From: RGIG1828 sp045654685
GTDB taxonomy: Bacteria > Bacillota > Clostridia > UMGS1810
Assembly: GCA_045654685.1 (NCBI GenBank)
Contig: JAZONV010000011.1
Location: 1 to 47,202, forward strand
Direction: 5' to 3'
DNA length: 47,202 nt
The stretch's first letter is position 1. The number at the start of each line of letters is the position of its first letter. The position numbers and the translations under genes are program-made. Shown one piece after another: positions 26,007 through 34,395 of the stretch. The notes beneath the pieces are model-generated. The model did not search any database. It worked only from the letters and a program-made list of their open reading frames with translations, and was not told the DNA's origin.

Positions 26007-27221
26007 TTATTTTGTGAGAAGTTCGTTACAAATACCAGAATCTGTTACATGGAAGAATATGTTTTGTCCGTTAATATTTACATATAATCCTTTTTCGTCA
26101 TATTTATAAGTACCGGCCTGATATGAAGCTGAATCGCCTTCAACTTCAAGAACACAATATCCGTCACGATAAAGACGAATGGAAAGTTTCTGTGTCATTC
26201 CGTAATTATCCATGGTTATGGAATATACTGCACAGGTATCGCCTTTTGAGGGCATTTCACCTTCATAGTAGTAGTCGCTGTTAATGAGACCTTTTTCTGT
26301 TATCTTATATTCACCGGTCTGTGTTCCGTTTTCATCAAAAAGAACTATGGTGTCTTCTTCAAAATTGAAATATCCTTCAGTTTTTTCAAAGGCAAGAGTC
26401 TTAGACATATTGTTCTCTGAATCATATGCATCAACTTTATCTTCAATGCCTTTTTCTTTAATAAATCCTTCAAAGTCGCTGTTTAAGATGTTATTCTTTT
26501 CAACATACTCCATATATTCTTCTGCAAGGCCGTTCTGTTCAATATAATTTATGATAACCATCTGACGGATTCCTTTTTGTGTCATACCGCTTGTATAAGT
26601 TCCATCATATTCAACAGTCTGGGTTTCTACATCTTTCTTTGACTGTGCCGCAGAATCTATTGCAGAATCCACCGCGGAATCCATTGCAGGATCTTCGGAC
26701 TGTGCATCTTCACCGCCGATTGTTATCTCGTTGCTGACTTTTTCGTTGGTGAAGGTGTAGTATATATAGTTCACTTTATCGGAAAAAGTTCCATCAAGAT
26801 TTTTAAGGGTGAATTTCTTTACATTTTTTATGGTATCCTGTGTCTCACTCTTTATTATTCCGGCCATGTAGTTTTCACTCTTTTTGGGAGCAATCAATTT
26901 TGTATAAGCCAAAACCAATGCAAGGATAATAAGTACTGCTCCGAGAGCTGCAGCAACAATTTTCAATTTCTTATTGCCGTCGTTTTCTTCTGCAAATTCT
27001 GATTCTTCTTCGCTGTTTTCTTCAGTTTCTTCCTGAACAAATTCATCAGCTTCTTCGCAAGAAGCTTCCTGTGCATCTGTTTCGGAAACTTCCTCGTCAA
27101 CAACTGCATCTGTCATATCCTGAACGTTTTCTTCAGAATCCTCCGGATTGTATCCGCAGAATGGACAAACTATTCCCTGCTCATCATCATATTCTTTCCC
27201 GCATACGGGACATAATTTCAT
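26007..27221 (-). CDS. Zinc-ribbon membrane-anchored protein, unknown function
   Basis: 404 residues. A zinc ribbon (Cys4, Cys7, Cys19, Cys22; MKLCPVCGKEYDDEQ) precedes a strongly acidic linker (30-82), one membrane segment (about 86-106) and an exported C-terminal region. The latter ends with YQAGTYKYDEKGLYVNINGQ and FFHVTDSGI, like the small anchored proteins at 3006 and 25005. The architecture repeats the LRR protein (838-2124): ribbon, charged linker, membrane, exported module. The ATG at 27221 starts the ribbon, but AGGAG lies 16 bases upstream, so an in-frame TTG at 27227 or 27233 may be used. Confidence 0.65.
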   Translation of the reverse strand: MKLCPVCGKEYDDEQGIVCPFCGYNPEDSEENVQDMTDAVVDEEVSETDAQEASCEEADEFVQEETEENSEEESEFAEENDGNKKLKIVAAALGAVLIILALVLAYTKLIAPKKSENYMAGIIKSETQDTIKNVKKFTLKNLDGTFSDKVNYIYYTFTNEKVSNEITIGGEDAQSEDPAMDSAVDSAIDSAAQSKKDVETQTVEYDGTYTSGMTQKGIRQMVIINYIEQNGLAEEYMEYVEKNNILNSDFEGFIKEKGIEDKVDAYDSENNMSKTLAFEKTEGYFNFEEDTIVLFDENGTQTGEYKITEKGLINSDYYYEGEMPSKGDTCAVYSITMDNYGMTQKLSIRLYRDGYCVLEVEGDSASYQAGTYKYDEKGLYVNINGQNIFFHVTDSGICNELLTK

Positions 27222-27256
27222 TGCCAAATTCAATCAACTCCTATAGTTTTTTTATA

Positions 27257-27285
27257 ATTATATCACACAATTACAATTTACACAA
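27257..27285 (-). promoter_or_regulatory. Promoter for the zinc-ribbon protein gene
   Basis: TTGTGT, 17 bases, TATAAT with an extended -10 (TGA) on the minus strand. An inverted repeat TTTACAA-N6-TTGTAAA lies upstream at 27291-27310. Confidence 0.55.
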
Positions 27286-27361
27286 GAACATTTACAATTT
27301 TAGTTGTAAAAATTTTGTTAACTGTCTTTAATAATCTAATATTAAATATGTGTTACAAGAA

Positions 27362-27390
27362 TTGACTATTTCTTTTTATTGATTTATAAT
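27362..27390 (+). promoter_or_regulatory. Promoter for the yqhQ-prmC operon
   Basis: TTGACT, 17 bases, TATAAT, upstream of the ATG at 27456. Confidence 0.7.
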
Positions 27391-27455
27391 TATATTAGTA
27401 GATAAGAATGGGGAAGTTTTGGGATTTTGACGAAGCGCCCCAACAGGAGGACAAA

Positions 27456-28415
27456 ATGAGCAAAGAAACCGAGAACAAATGTTGCCATATGACTTCCATT
27501 GGCGGTCAGGCTGTAATTGAAGGAGTTATGATGAAAGGTCCTTCAAAAATAGCAACTGCTGTCAGAAAATCAAACGGCGAAATAATTATAGACGAAAAGG
27601 AAGTCAGTTCATTCATAACCAAATATAAACTCAATAAAATTCCTATTTTCCGTGGTGTGCTCGCTTTTATAGACTCCATGATTACAGGTGTTAAGTGTCT
27701 TATGTTTTCTGCAGATCAGGTAGATTTGGAAGATGGCGACACATCAAACGAACCTTCAAAAATCGAAAAGTGGCTTGAAGAAAAACTTGGTGATAAAATC
27801 AAAGATATTGCCATATATTTTGCAGTAGCAGTATCTTTGGTATTCAGCATCGGTCTTTTTATGATTCTCCCCACAGTCATAGCAGGCTTTTTCGCATATT
27901 TTGTTAAAAACAGAATTGCTCTTAATCTGATTGAAGGTCTTATAAAAATAAGTATTTTCCTTTTATATCTCTGGGGCGTATCTCATATGGAGGATATAAA
28001 AAGAGTTTTTGAATATCACGGTGCAGAGCACAAAACCATAGCAGCATACGAGGCAGGAGTGGAACTCACGCCTGAAAACGCAAAAAAATACAGCCGTCTC
28101 CACCCAAGATGCGGAACAAGCTTTCTTCTCATAGTTATGGTCATCAGCATACTCATGTTTTCTCTGTTTTCCTGGAAAAACGTGTGGATTCGTATCGGAT
28201 ACAGACTTCTCCTTCTTCCCGTGGTTGCAGGTCTTTCTTATGAAATCATAAAAATTGCAGGCAAAAGACCCAACGGAGTTGTGGGGCTTTTAACCAAACC
28301 CGGACTCTGGCTTCAGAAACTCACAACAAGAGAGCCTGACGAAAGTCAGTTGGAAGTTGCAATTGCCGCAATGAAGGCGGTTATTCCCCAAAACAAAGAG
28401 GATGACAAATGGTGA
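27456..28415 (+). CDS. DUF1385 membrane protein, YqhQ-like
   Basis: 319 residues from the ATG at 27456, which has AGGAGG 5 bases upstream; a further ATG at 27408 lacks one. Recognised DUF1385 features: GGQAVIEGVMMKGPSKIATA at the start, KIPIFRGVLAFIDSMITGVK, then a membrane part (VFSIGLFMILPTVIAG), EYHGAEHKTIAAYEAG, RLHPRCGTSFL and KRPNGVVGLLTKPG. The family is conserved in Firmicutes next to prmC or prfA, and its activity is not established; the His and Cys around HGAEH and HPRCG suggest a metal site. Its stop overlaps the prmC start by 7 bases. Confidence 0.88.
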   Translation: MSKETENKCCHMTSIGGQAVIEGVMMKGPSKIATAVRKSNGEIIIDEKEVSSFITKYKLNKIPIFRGVLAFIDSMITGVKCLMFSADQVDLEDGDTSNEPSKIEKWLEEKLGDKIKDIAIYFAVAVSLVFSIGLFMILPTVIAGFFAYFVKNRIALNLIEGLIKISIFLLYLWGVSHMEDIKRVFEYHGAEHKTIAAYEAGVELTPENAKKYSRLHPRCGTSFLLIVMVISILMFSLFSWKNVWIRIGYRLLLLPVVAGLSYEIIKIAGKRPNGVVGLLTKPGLWLQKLTTREPDESQLEVAIAAMKAVIPQNKEDDKW

Positions 28416-29251
28416 TTTTAAAAGACGTACTTAAAAGCTGTACCGAAATCCTGAAAAATCACGTGCCATCCCCTCTTATGGAGGCTGAAATCATTTTGGG
28501 ACATGTCATATCCAAAGAATCTCTTTTCATTAAGACTCATCCTGATTTTACAATTGATTCAACAGATGAGACAAAGGCATACTCCCTTTGCCAAAGAAGA
28601 ACCAAAGGTGAACCCATTGCCTATCTGACAGAGAAAAAAGAATTTATGTCTCTTGAATTTGAAGTGTCTCCGGCGGTACTCATCCCCCGCCCCGACACAG
28701 AAACATTAACCGAATATGTGATAGACAAATATTCAGATGACCATGTCAGAATTCTCGATCTTTGTACAGGCTCCGGAGCAATATCCGTATCCCTTGCAAA
28801 ATACATGAAAAATGTTGTTATTACCGCAACGGATATAAGTCCTGATGCAATTGAAGTTGCAAAAAGAAACGCAATTCGCCACAATGTGGACAAAAGAATT
28901 GATTTTCTCCTGAAAGATGCTTTGTGCGACTATGATTTCAATCAAAAATTTGACGTGGTTGTTTCAAATCCGCCATATATAGAAACACATGTGATTAATT
29001 CTCTTATGAAAGATGTTTCTCAATATGAACCAAAACTTGCACTTGATGGCGGAGAAGACGGACTTATATTTTACAAAATAATTGTCAATAATATCAGAAA
29101 GATTTTAACACCCGGTGGAGAACTTATTTTTGAAATCGGGTATAATCAAGGTCAGTCACTTTGCGAAATCATGAAAAACGATTTTCAGGATGTCCGCATC
29201 ACCAAAGATCTTGCAGGTGTTGACCGTATGGCTACAGGTCAGCTGATGTAG
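28409..29251 (+). CDS. prmC: Release factor glutamine methyltransferase
   Basis: 280 residues. An N-terminal helical domain is followed by an AdoMet-binding domain (LDLCTGSGAISVSLAKYM, VTATDISPDAIEVAKRN) with the NPPY glutamine-methyltransferase motif (VVSNPPYIETH) and a GEDGL/IGYNQG end. It methylates the Gln in the GGQ of release factors RF1 and RF2. The usual prfA partner is not here. It is coupled to the gene upstream and its last 13 bases overlap the convergent gene at 29239. Confidence 0.95.
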   Translation: MVILKDVLKSCTEILKNHVPSPLMEAEIILGHVISKESLFIKTHPDFTIDSTDETKAYSLCQRRTKGEPIAYLTEKKEFMSLEFEVSPAVLIPRPDTETLTEYVIDKYSDDHVRILDLCTGSGAISVSLAKYMKNVVITATDISPDAIEVAKRNAIRHNVDKRIDFLLKDALCDYDFNQKFDVVVSNPPYIETHVINSLMKDVSQYEPKLALDGGEDGLIFYKIIVNNIRKILTPGGELIFEIGYNQGQSLCEIMKNDFQDVRITKDLAGVDRMATGQLM

Positions 29252-29616
29252 GATTCAAGATACAGACAAAGTTCATCATATGTGGATGCATATATCCCAT
29301 TTTTCAGTTTTGAAAGTTCACTTTCTTCAACAAACCCGGGGTCGGGATTTGTGCTCTTTATCAATTTTTTATCTTCACCACTTATAGCATAGGCGCAGAT
29401 TTTATCCCCTTCAAGAACAAGAAAGAATTTTTCAGCTTCCGAATCCGCAACTCTGATTTTTTCGCGGTTTTCTTTTATTGTTGTTCCATATCCCTTCCCG
29501 GTTTCATATTCAGGCTCAAAGTTGCTTGACGGTTCTTTTGCAATTTGCCACATGAAAGTGAATGTTACTCCCAGAAGAAGACATACGGAACAGATTATAA
29601 ATACTTTTTTTATCAT
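29239..29616 (-). CDS. Small membrane protein, BofC-C-like
   Basis: 125 residues. One N-terminal membrane segment (about 3-25, KVFIICSVCLLLGVTFTFMW) or uncleaved signal precedes an exported domain. The end (FFLVLEGDKICAYAI ... GFVEESELSKLKNGIYA, TYDELCLYLESYI) resembles the C-terminal domain of BofC-type proteins common in Clostridia, which relate to forespore-mother cell signalling in Bacillus; identity here is only a pattern match. The ATG at 29616 follows GGTGAT by 7 bases. Confidence 0.6.
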   Translation of the reverse strand: MIKKVFIICSVCLLLGVTFTFMWQIAKEPSSNFEPEYETGKGYGTTIKENREKIRVADSEAEKFFLVLEGDKICAYAISGEDKKLIKSTNPDPGFVEESELSKLKNGIYASTYDELCLYLESYIS

Positions 29617-29683
29617 TATATTATCACCAGTATATATTGTTTTATAAATTAGCATAAATTATTCAACCGGAGATGATGGTTCC

Positions 29684-32095
29684 ATGAAAAAACTTGACAG
29701 CATCAGGTCTAATCAGAATATGCGTCAAAACAAAATTGAATCAAAAAAAGAAAGAAAGGAAAAATCCAGAAGACGATCAGGTGCCGGATTCAGGGCGTTT
29801 GTTATCACACTTAAGGTCTTTTTCTGCCTTGCAATCGTTGCCTGTGTAGGCGTCGGTGTCTGGTTCTATTCACTTTTTGATTTTTCTTTCGGTGATGATT
29901 TCACCTCTTTCGATATGAGATTGTCCTCTACCATATATTACGCTGACAAATACGGCAATCTTGTTGAGTATGAGCAGTTCAAGTCATCGGAAAAGCGAAT
30001 CTGGGTTGACATTGAGGATGTTCCCGAAGATATGCAACATGCTTTTGTTGCAATTGAAGATGAAAGATTCTATCATCACAGAGGCGTTGACCTCAAAAGA
30101 ACCCTTGGTGCAACAATCAATGTGTTTGTGAAAGGGGATTCTTCCTATGGCGGAAGTTCCATTACTCAACAGCTTGTAAAGAATATCACAAAGGACAATG
30201 AACGTACAAGTGCACGAAAACTGAGGGAAATCACAAGAGCTATGGTTCTTGAATCAAAAATGGACAAAGATCAGATTCTTGAAATGTATATGAACTCCAT
30301 ATACCTAAGCCAGGGTGTTCATGGTGTTCAGGCGGCAGCCAATGTGTATTTTGGAAAGGATGTAAGCAAACTTTCACTTGCAGAATGTGCCTGCATTGCA
30401 GGAATCACTCAATATCCCACAACATATGACCCAATTGTGAACCCCAAAAACAACAAGAAAAAGCAATTGGTTGTTCTCGGAAAAATGCTCGAACTGGGAT
30501 ATATAGATAATAAACAGTATAATGAAGCCGCAAATGAAGAACTTATTTTCCAAAACCCGGAAGAATTCACAGATGAATTCACCGACGATCAGCGTTCATA
30601 TTTTGCAGACTACATTTTTGAACAAGCAAAAGCAGATCTTATGGAAGAATTCAATTATACCGAACAGTTTGCAGAAGATCTTCTTTGCAATGGCGGTCTT
30701 AAAATTTATTCAACCGTTGATCTTCAGGTACAGAAAATCATGGAAGAATACTATGAAAACGATGACAACTTCCCCAAACTCGGTGGTTCTGAAATGCCCC
30801 AGTCCGCAATGGTTGTAATGGAACCTTCAACCGGTGAAATAAAGGGTATCGTTGGCGGAAGAGGGAAAAAAGAAGGTCTGAGGGTTCTCAACCGTGCAAG
30901 TATGAGCAAACGTCAACCCGGTTCATCCATAAAACCCATTGCCGTTTATGCTCCGGCTCTTGAAGAAAATGTTATCAACCTTTCATCATATATAGGCAAT
31001 GCACGAATCAAAATCGGATCATGGATGCCTAAAAACTCCAACGGAAAATATTCAGGATATGTTCCGGTAAAAACTGCTGTTGCCTGGTCATATAACATCC
31101 CGGCGATAAACACCTTGCAAGCACTTGGAATTGACGTATCTTTTGACTATATGAAAAACAAACTTCATATGGATTCTCTCGTTGATTCTGTGAACAGAAA
31201 CGGCAAGGATTATAGCGACAGAAACCTTTCATCTCTTGCTCTGGGTGGTCTGACAGATGGTGTAACTCCCCTTGAAATGACAGCAGCATATTCTACCCTT
31301 GCAAATGGCGGAACATATATAGAACCAACATCGTACACCAAGATTTACGACAGAAACGGGAAACTCTTCTATGAAAAGAAACAAGAAAAAACTAAAGCAT
31401 TTTCTCCCGAAACCGCATTTTTAACTCATCAGCTCCTCTTTGGCGTAACTTCTTCGGGAACAGCGGCAGGATCAAAAATCAGCGGAAATGACACCTGCGG
31501 AAAAACCGGTACAACTGATAACAATAAAGACAAATGGTTTATGGGATATACTCCTCATTATTGCGCCGGAGTATGGTTTGGATTTGACAAACCAAAAGTT
31601 ATAGGCACAGGCTCAAATCCATCTATTACAATCTGGAAAAATATCATGACAAAAATTCATGAAGGTCTCGAAGATAAAACTTTTGATGTCCCCGACGGAA
31701 TTGTCAAAGCAAAGGTTTGTCCCTACACCGGAATGTATGAGTCATTCTCGGCACAGACTGTATATGCAAACAAAAAATTCCTCACCGGATATTGCGGAGG
31801 AAAAAATCATTCGAGATATATCGGCTGGTCAAAAAATGCAATTGTATCCACAGGCGAAGAAAAGAAAAAGGATGAAGAGGAATCAGAAACAGATGAGTCC
31901 TCAAATACTCCCGAATCCGATACACCGGAAACTTCACCGGGTGCATCTGATAATCTGAGCACCGAGACACCATCCGCATCTGAATCTCCATCAACACCTT
32001 CGTCTCCGGCTCCTTCAGCTCCGGCTCCTTCAACTCCTGCACCTGCTCCGGCTCCTCCTGTTTTGCAGGAGCCGACAGACATACCTCATATATAA
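29684..32095 (+). CDS. pbpA: Bifunctional penicillin-binding protein 1A
   Basis: 803 residues. A basic tail and one membrane segment (about 38-62) are followed by the GT51 glycosyltransferase domain (catalytic Glu125 in AIEDERFYHHRGVD, then YGGSSITQQLVKN, MYMNSIYLSQGVHG) and a transpeptidase domain with SSIKP (the active serine, in KRQPGSSIKP), SYN (WSYNIPA) and KTGTT (GKTGTTDN). It polymerises and cross-links peptidoglycan. The C-terminus is a Pro/Ser/Ala/Glu-rich disordered tail (about 725-803). GGAG lies 11 bases before the ATG. Downstream is a bidirectional terminator. Confidence 0.95.
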   Translation: MKKLDSIRSNQNMRQNKIESKKERKEKSRRRSGAGFRAFVITLKVFFCLAIVACVGVGVWFYSLFDFSFGDDFTSFDMRLSSTIYYADKYGNLVEYEQFKSSEKRIWVDIEDVPEDMQHAFVAIEDERFYHHRGVDLKRTLGATINVFVKGDSSYGGSSITQQLVKNITKDNERTSARKLREITRAMVLESKMDKDQILEMYMNSIYLSQGVHGVQAAANVYFGKDVSKLSLAECACIAGITQYPTTYDPIVNPKNNKKKQLVVLGKMLELGYIDNKQYNEAANEELIFQNPEEFTDEFTDDQRSYFADYIFEQAKADLMEEFNYTEQFAEDLLCNGGLKIYSTVDLQVQKIMEEYYENDDNFPKLGGSEMPQSAMVVMEPSTGEIKGIVGGRGKKEGLRVLNRASMSKRQPGSSIKPIAVYAPALEENVINLSSYIGNARIKIGSWMPKNSNGKYSGYVPVKTAVAWSYNIPAINTLQALGIDVSFDYMKNKLHMDSLVDSVNRNGKDYSDRNLSSLALGGLTDGVTPLEMTAAYSTLANGGTYIEPTSYTKIYDRNGKLFYEKKQEKTKAFSPETAFLTHQLLFGVTSSGTAAGSKISGNDTCGKTGTTDNNKDKWFMGYTPHYCAGVWFGFDKPKVIGTGSNPSITIWKNIMTKIHEGLEDKTFDVPDGIVKAKVCPYTGMYESFSAQTVYANKKFLTGYCGGKNHSRYIGWSKNAIVSTGEEKKKDEEESETDESSNTPESDTPETSPGASDNLSTETPSASESPSTPSSPAPSAPAPSTPAPAPAPPVLQEPTDIPHI

Positions 32096-32135
32096 GTCTG
32101 AAAAAGCACAAATATAATCCGTTATATTACAAAAC

Positions 32136-32184
32136 AAAAACACCGTAACAATCACTTGAATAGTGAAAATTACGGTGTTTTTTT
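32136..32184. terminator. Bidirectional terminator between pbp1A and the DUF805 gene
   Basis: AAAAACACCGTAA pairs with TTACGGTGTTTTT around an inner hairpin (TCACT/AGTGA). T-runs occur in both directions. Confidence 0.88.
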
Positions 32185-32187
32185 AAT

Positions 32188-32724
32188 TTATTCCTTCGGA
32201 TTTAATCCATATTTGTTCATGCCGGGAGCGCTGTCTTTTGCCATAAAGAAAAGTATGACAAGAGAACCCAACGGAAAAAATGTCAGAACTACCCATATGC
32301 CGCTCATGCCAATGTCGTGAAGTCTTCGAACAGTAAGAGCCGTCTGTGGCAGAAAAACCACCAATGTATATACCATATATATAAATTCCGTCACAGCAGA
32401 TACTATTTTATAAGACCCGTCATCAATTGAAAAACCAAGTTCAGGAAGCATCGCAGGAATAAGTATTAGAATCATAATAAAGCTGATTATAAAATTCATA
32501 AGATATGCGTACCAATACTCACTTCTTCTGCTTCTCGACATGAAGTCTGAATAGCTTTTAAACATTTTTACATATGCAGACCAGAGATTATATTTTTTTG
32601 CTTTGTTGTCCTCACCGGGAACATGAGAGGATGTATGCATATCTCCTCCGCACCTTGGACACACAAGAGTATATGCCTCTGATATATTTTGGCATCTTGT
32701 ACATTTTGAAAATAATTTATCCAT
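32188..32724 (-). CDS. DUF805 membrane protein with N-terminal zinc ribbon
   Basis: 178 residues. A zinc ribbon (Cys8, Cys11, Cys22, Cys25: CTRCQNISEAYTLVCPRCGG) precedes the DUF805 region (SRRSEYWYAYLMNFIISFIM, LPQTALTVRRLHDIGMSGIW) with four membrane segments. DUF805 proteins are small membrane proteins of unknown function, commonly cited as YhaH-like. This is the third ribbon plus membrane protein in the window. Its start is 6 bases after the nadE stop, so it is cotranscribed with nadE. Confidence 0.85.
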   Translation of the reverse strand: MDKLFSKCTRCQNISEAYTLVCPRCGGDMHTSSHVPGEDNKAKKYNLWSAYVKMFKSYSDFMSRSRRSEYWYAYLMNFIISFIMILILIPAMLPELGFSIDDGSYKIVSAVTEFIYMVYTLVVFLPQTALTVRRLHDIGMSGIWVVLTFFPLGSLVILFFMAKDSAPGMNKYGLNPKE

Positions 32725-32730
32725 AGTATT

Positions 32731-33471
32731 TTAAAATTCCTCCGCATTGGGTTTATATGAAGGCATGAGCTGAAGTTTAAACAGATTTCTCTCATGGAGA
32801 GTATCTATTCTCTTTTTCGTTTCCTCATTATCTATCTTACCTGTGCGGATGTATATATCAAGCTCGGCATATGTAAAGCCGAGATTTTCTTCATCTGTTT
32901 TACCGCAAAGACCATCTACGGGAGTCTTGTCCACCAAGTCAGCAGGAAGACCCATAATATGACCTATTTTTTTCACCTCTGTTACCGTAAGGTTTGAAAG
33001 GGGCGAAAAGTCACCTGCCGCATCTCCGTATCTTGTGGAATATCCAACCCAGTCTTCCGAAAGATTACATGTGTTTGCAACTCTTCCGTTAAGACTTTGT
33101 GACAGAGCATAGAGCACCGTCATTCTTATACGTGGGGGCATGTTTATTTTTGTCTGATTTGAAATTTCAAGTTCACGGGGCAGGGAACTTGAAAAAGCAT
33201 CCCTGATATCTTTGATGTTAACTGTATAACTTTTTATACCAAGATGCTCAATGAGTTTTTTGGAACAGTCTATATCAAACTGCTCTCCGCATGGCATCAT
33301 AACTCCGATTACTCTGTCTTTTCCAAGAGCCTCAACACACAGAGCCGCCACAACAGAACTATCCTTTCCTCCCGATATGCCTACAACGGCATTGGAATCT
33401 TTTCCGTTTTTCTCAAAAAATTCTTTTATCCATAAGACACATTCGTTCTTGATTTTTTCTGCATCAAACAT
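32731..33471 (-). CDS. nadE: NAD+ synthetase (ammonia-dependent)
   Basis: 246 residues from the ATG at 33471 (GGGAGGAC 6 bases before it), chosen over the long frame to 33552. The ATP-PPi loop SGGKDS is at 33-38. Other motifs: NLSEDWVGYSTRYGDAAGDF and LTVTEVKKIGHIMGLPADLV. It makes NAD+ from deamido-NAD+; no glutaminase domain is fused, so ammonia is the likely nitrogen source. It has its own promoter at 33524-33552. Confidence 0.93.
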   Translation of the reverse strand: MFDAEKIKNECVLWIKEFFEKNGKDSNAVVGISGGKDSSVVAALCVEALGKDRVIGVMMPCGEQFDIDCSKKLIEHLGIKSYTVNIKDIRDAFSSSLPRELEISNQTKINMPPRIRMTVLYALSQSLNGRVANTCNLSEDWVGYSTRYGDAAGDFSPLSNLTVTEVKKIGHIMGLPADLVDKTPVDGLCGKTDEENLGFTYAELDIYIRTGKIDNEETKKRIDTLHERNLFKLQLMPSYKPNAEEF

Positions 33472-33523
33472 TGTGCTGTCCTCCCTTAAAATTAGAACAA
33501 AATAAATTATTAACATATTAAGG

Positions 33524-33552
33524 ATTGTAGCACAAAGACAAAGACATGTCAA
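33524..33552 (-). promoter_or_regulatory. Promoter for nadE
   Basis: TTGACA, 17 bases, TACAAT with an extended TGC. The -35 lies inside the end of the small gene 33549-33737, so nadE is separated from the phage cassette. Confidence 0.65.
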
Positions 33553-33737
33553 ATGGCATCATACTTTTTCATAAGTTCTTTGTAAAATTTACATATTTTG
33601 AAGTTCCAGCTGCAACAATGCATACTGAGCCACACTGACCTATCCTCGGGAGACGGAAAACGTATGACTTTTGCTTCACAAATAAGCTGTCTGTTTTTCA
33701 CATCTTCATAAAAGGGGCACTTTGCATAGTATTTCAT
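33549..33737 (-). CDS. Small Cys-rich phage-type protein, unknown
   Basis: 62 residues with spaced Cys (7, 20, 40, 41, 48), in motifs KCPFYEDV and CCSWNFKICKFY, suggesting zinc binding. I do not recognise it. It follows the next small gene at 10 bases in the same direction and appears to belong to the phage-derived cassette. Short length limits certainty. Confidence 0.5.
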   Translation of the reverse strand: MKYYAKCPFYEDVKNRQLICEAKVIRFPSPEDRSVWLSMHCCSWNFKICKFYKELMKKYDAI

Positions 33738-33747
33738 TTTTTCCCCC

Positions 33748-34089
33748 TCATCTGATTTTGTGAAGACTTATATACCTTCCATAGGTTATCCCTTCTTCTT
33801 TGCTCTTTGTTACAGCATCATACAGCGTAACTTTTAAAGGTATCTTTTTCACATTTTTATATATGTATCCGAGTTCACGCATATACTTTTTGTGACATTC
33901 TTCATTGCAAAATTTCTTTTTGCGAGGTGCATTGAAATTCTCTCCGCACCACTGGCAAAGATACATCTTCACTTTTTTTGCTCTTCTCTTTGAATAAAGA
34001 TATGCACATCTTTTTTTGCAAAATTTTCTTGCATTTTTATCTGTAGTGAACGTTTTTTTGCAATATGGACATATTTTTATCTGTTTCAT
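33748..34089 (-). CDS. Zinc-finger protein, phage cassette
   Basis: 113 residues from the ATG at 34089, 6 bases after AAGGAGGT. Two Cys-rich fingers (CPYCKKTF...FCKKRC and CQWCGENF...FCNEECHKKY) are followed by a basic helix. The family looks like small phage-encoded zinc-binding proteins. Residues after 80 contain KSKEEGITYGRYISLHKIR. It could bind nucleic acid; function unknown. Confidence 0.65.
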   Translation of the reverse strand: MKQIKICPYCKKTFTTDKNARKFCKKRCAYLYSKRRAKKVKMYLCQWCGENFNAPRKKKFCNEECHKKYMRELGYIYKNVKKIPLKVTLYDAVTKSKEEGITYGRYISLHKIR

Positions 34090-34099
34090 TGTACCTCCT

Positions 34100-34201
34100 T
34101 CAGATAGACGCTTCAATAACACAACCCAGCATATACATACCGAGAGTGAGTGCCAATAAAATCTTCTCGTTTCTGAAAAGTAATCCTACTTTTTGTTTCA
34201 T
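34100..34201 (-). CDS. 33-residue small membrane protein
   Basis: ATG at 34199-34201, stop at 34100-34102. The product has a basic start (MKQKVGLLFRNEKI) and one hydrophobic segment (ILLALTLGMYMLGCVI). Its stop touches the AAGGAGGT site of the next gene, which fits a compact operon. It was found by reading the gap, and is weakly supported because of length; an upstream AAAGGATG is a poor site. Confidence 0.5.
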   Translation of the reverse strand: MKQKVGLLFRNEKILLALTLGMYMLGCVIEASI

Positions 34202-34241
34202 ACGAAACACATCCTTTCATGTAAATAACTGATTTTTCTCT

Positions 34242-34366
34242 TTGACACACAATGCCCGTGTCAATAATGTTTCGATATCGACACATTTATATTAGCATGC
34301 TTTTGTGTCTTTGTCAACACATTTTTTCAAAAAAGTGTTGATTTTTTTAAAATTATGTGTTATGAT
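34242..34366 (+). promoter_or_regulatory. Repressor promoter and operator half-sites
   Basis: A promoter TTGATT, 17 bases, TATGAT is at 34338-34366. Around it are repeated half-sites: TTGACAC (34242-34248) and its inverse GTGTCAA (34258-34264), CGACACA (34279-34285), TGTGTC (34304-34309), TCAACAC (34314-34320) and GTGTTGA (34335-34341). The last overlaps the -35, so autoregulation by the adjacent repressor is likely. Confidence 0.55.
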
Positions 34367-34395
34367 AGATACAAACAAAGGAAAGGAAGGGTCAA

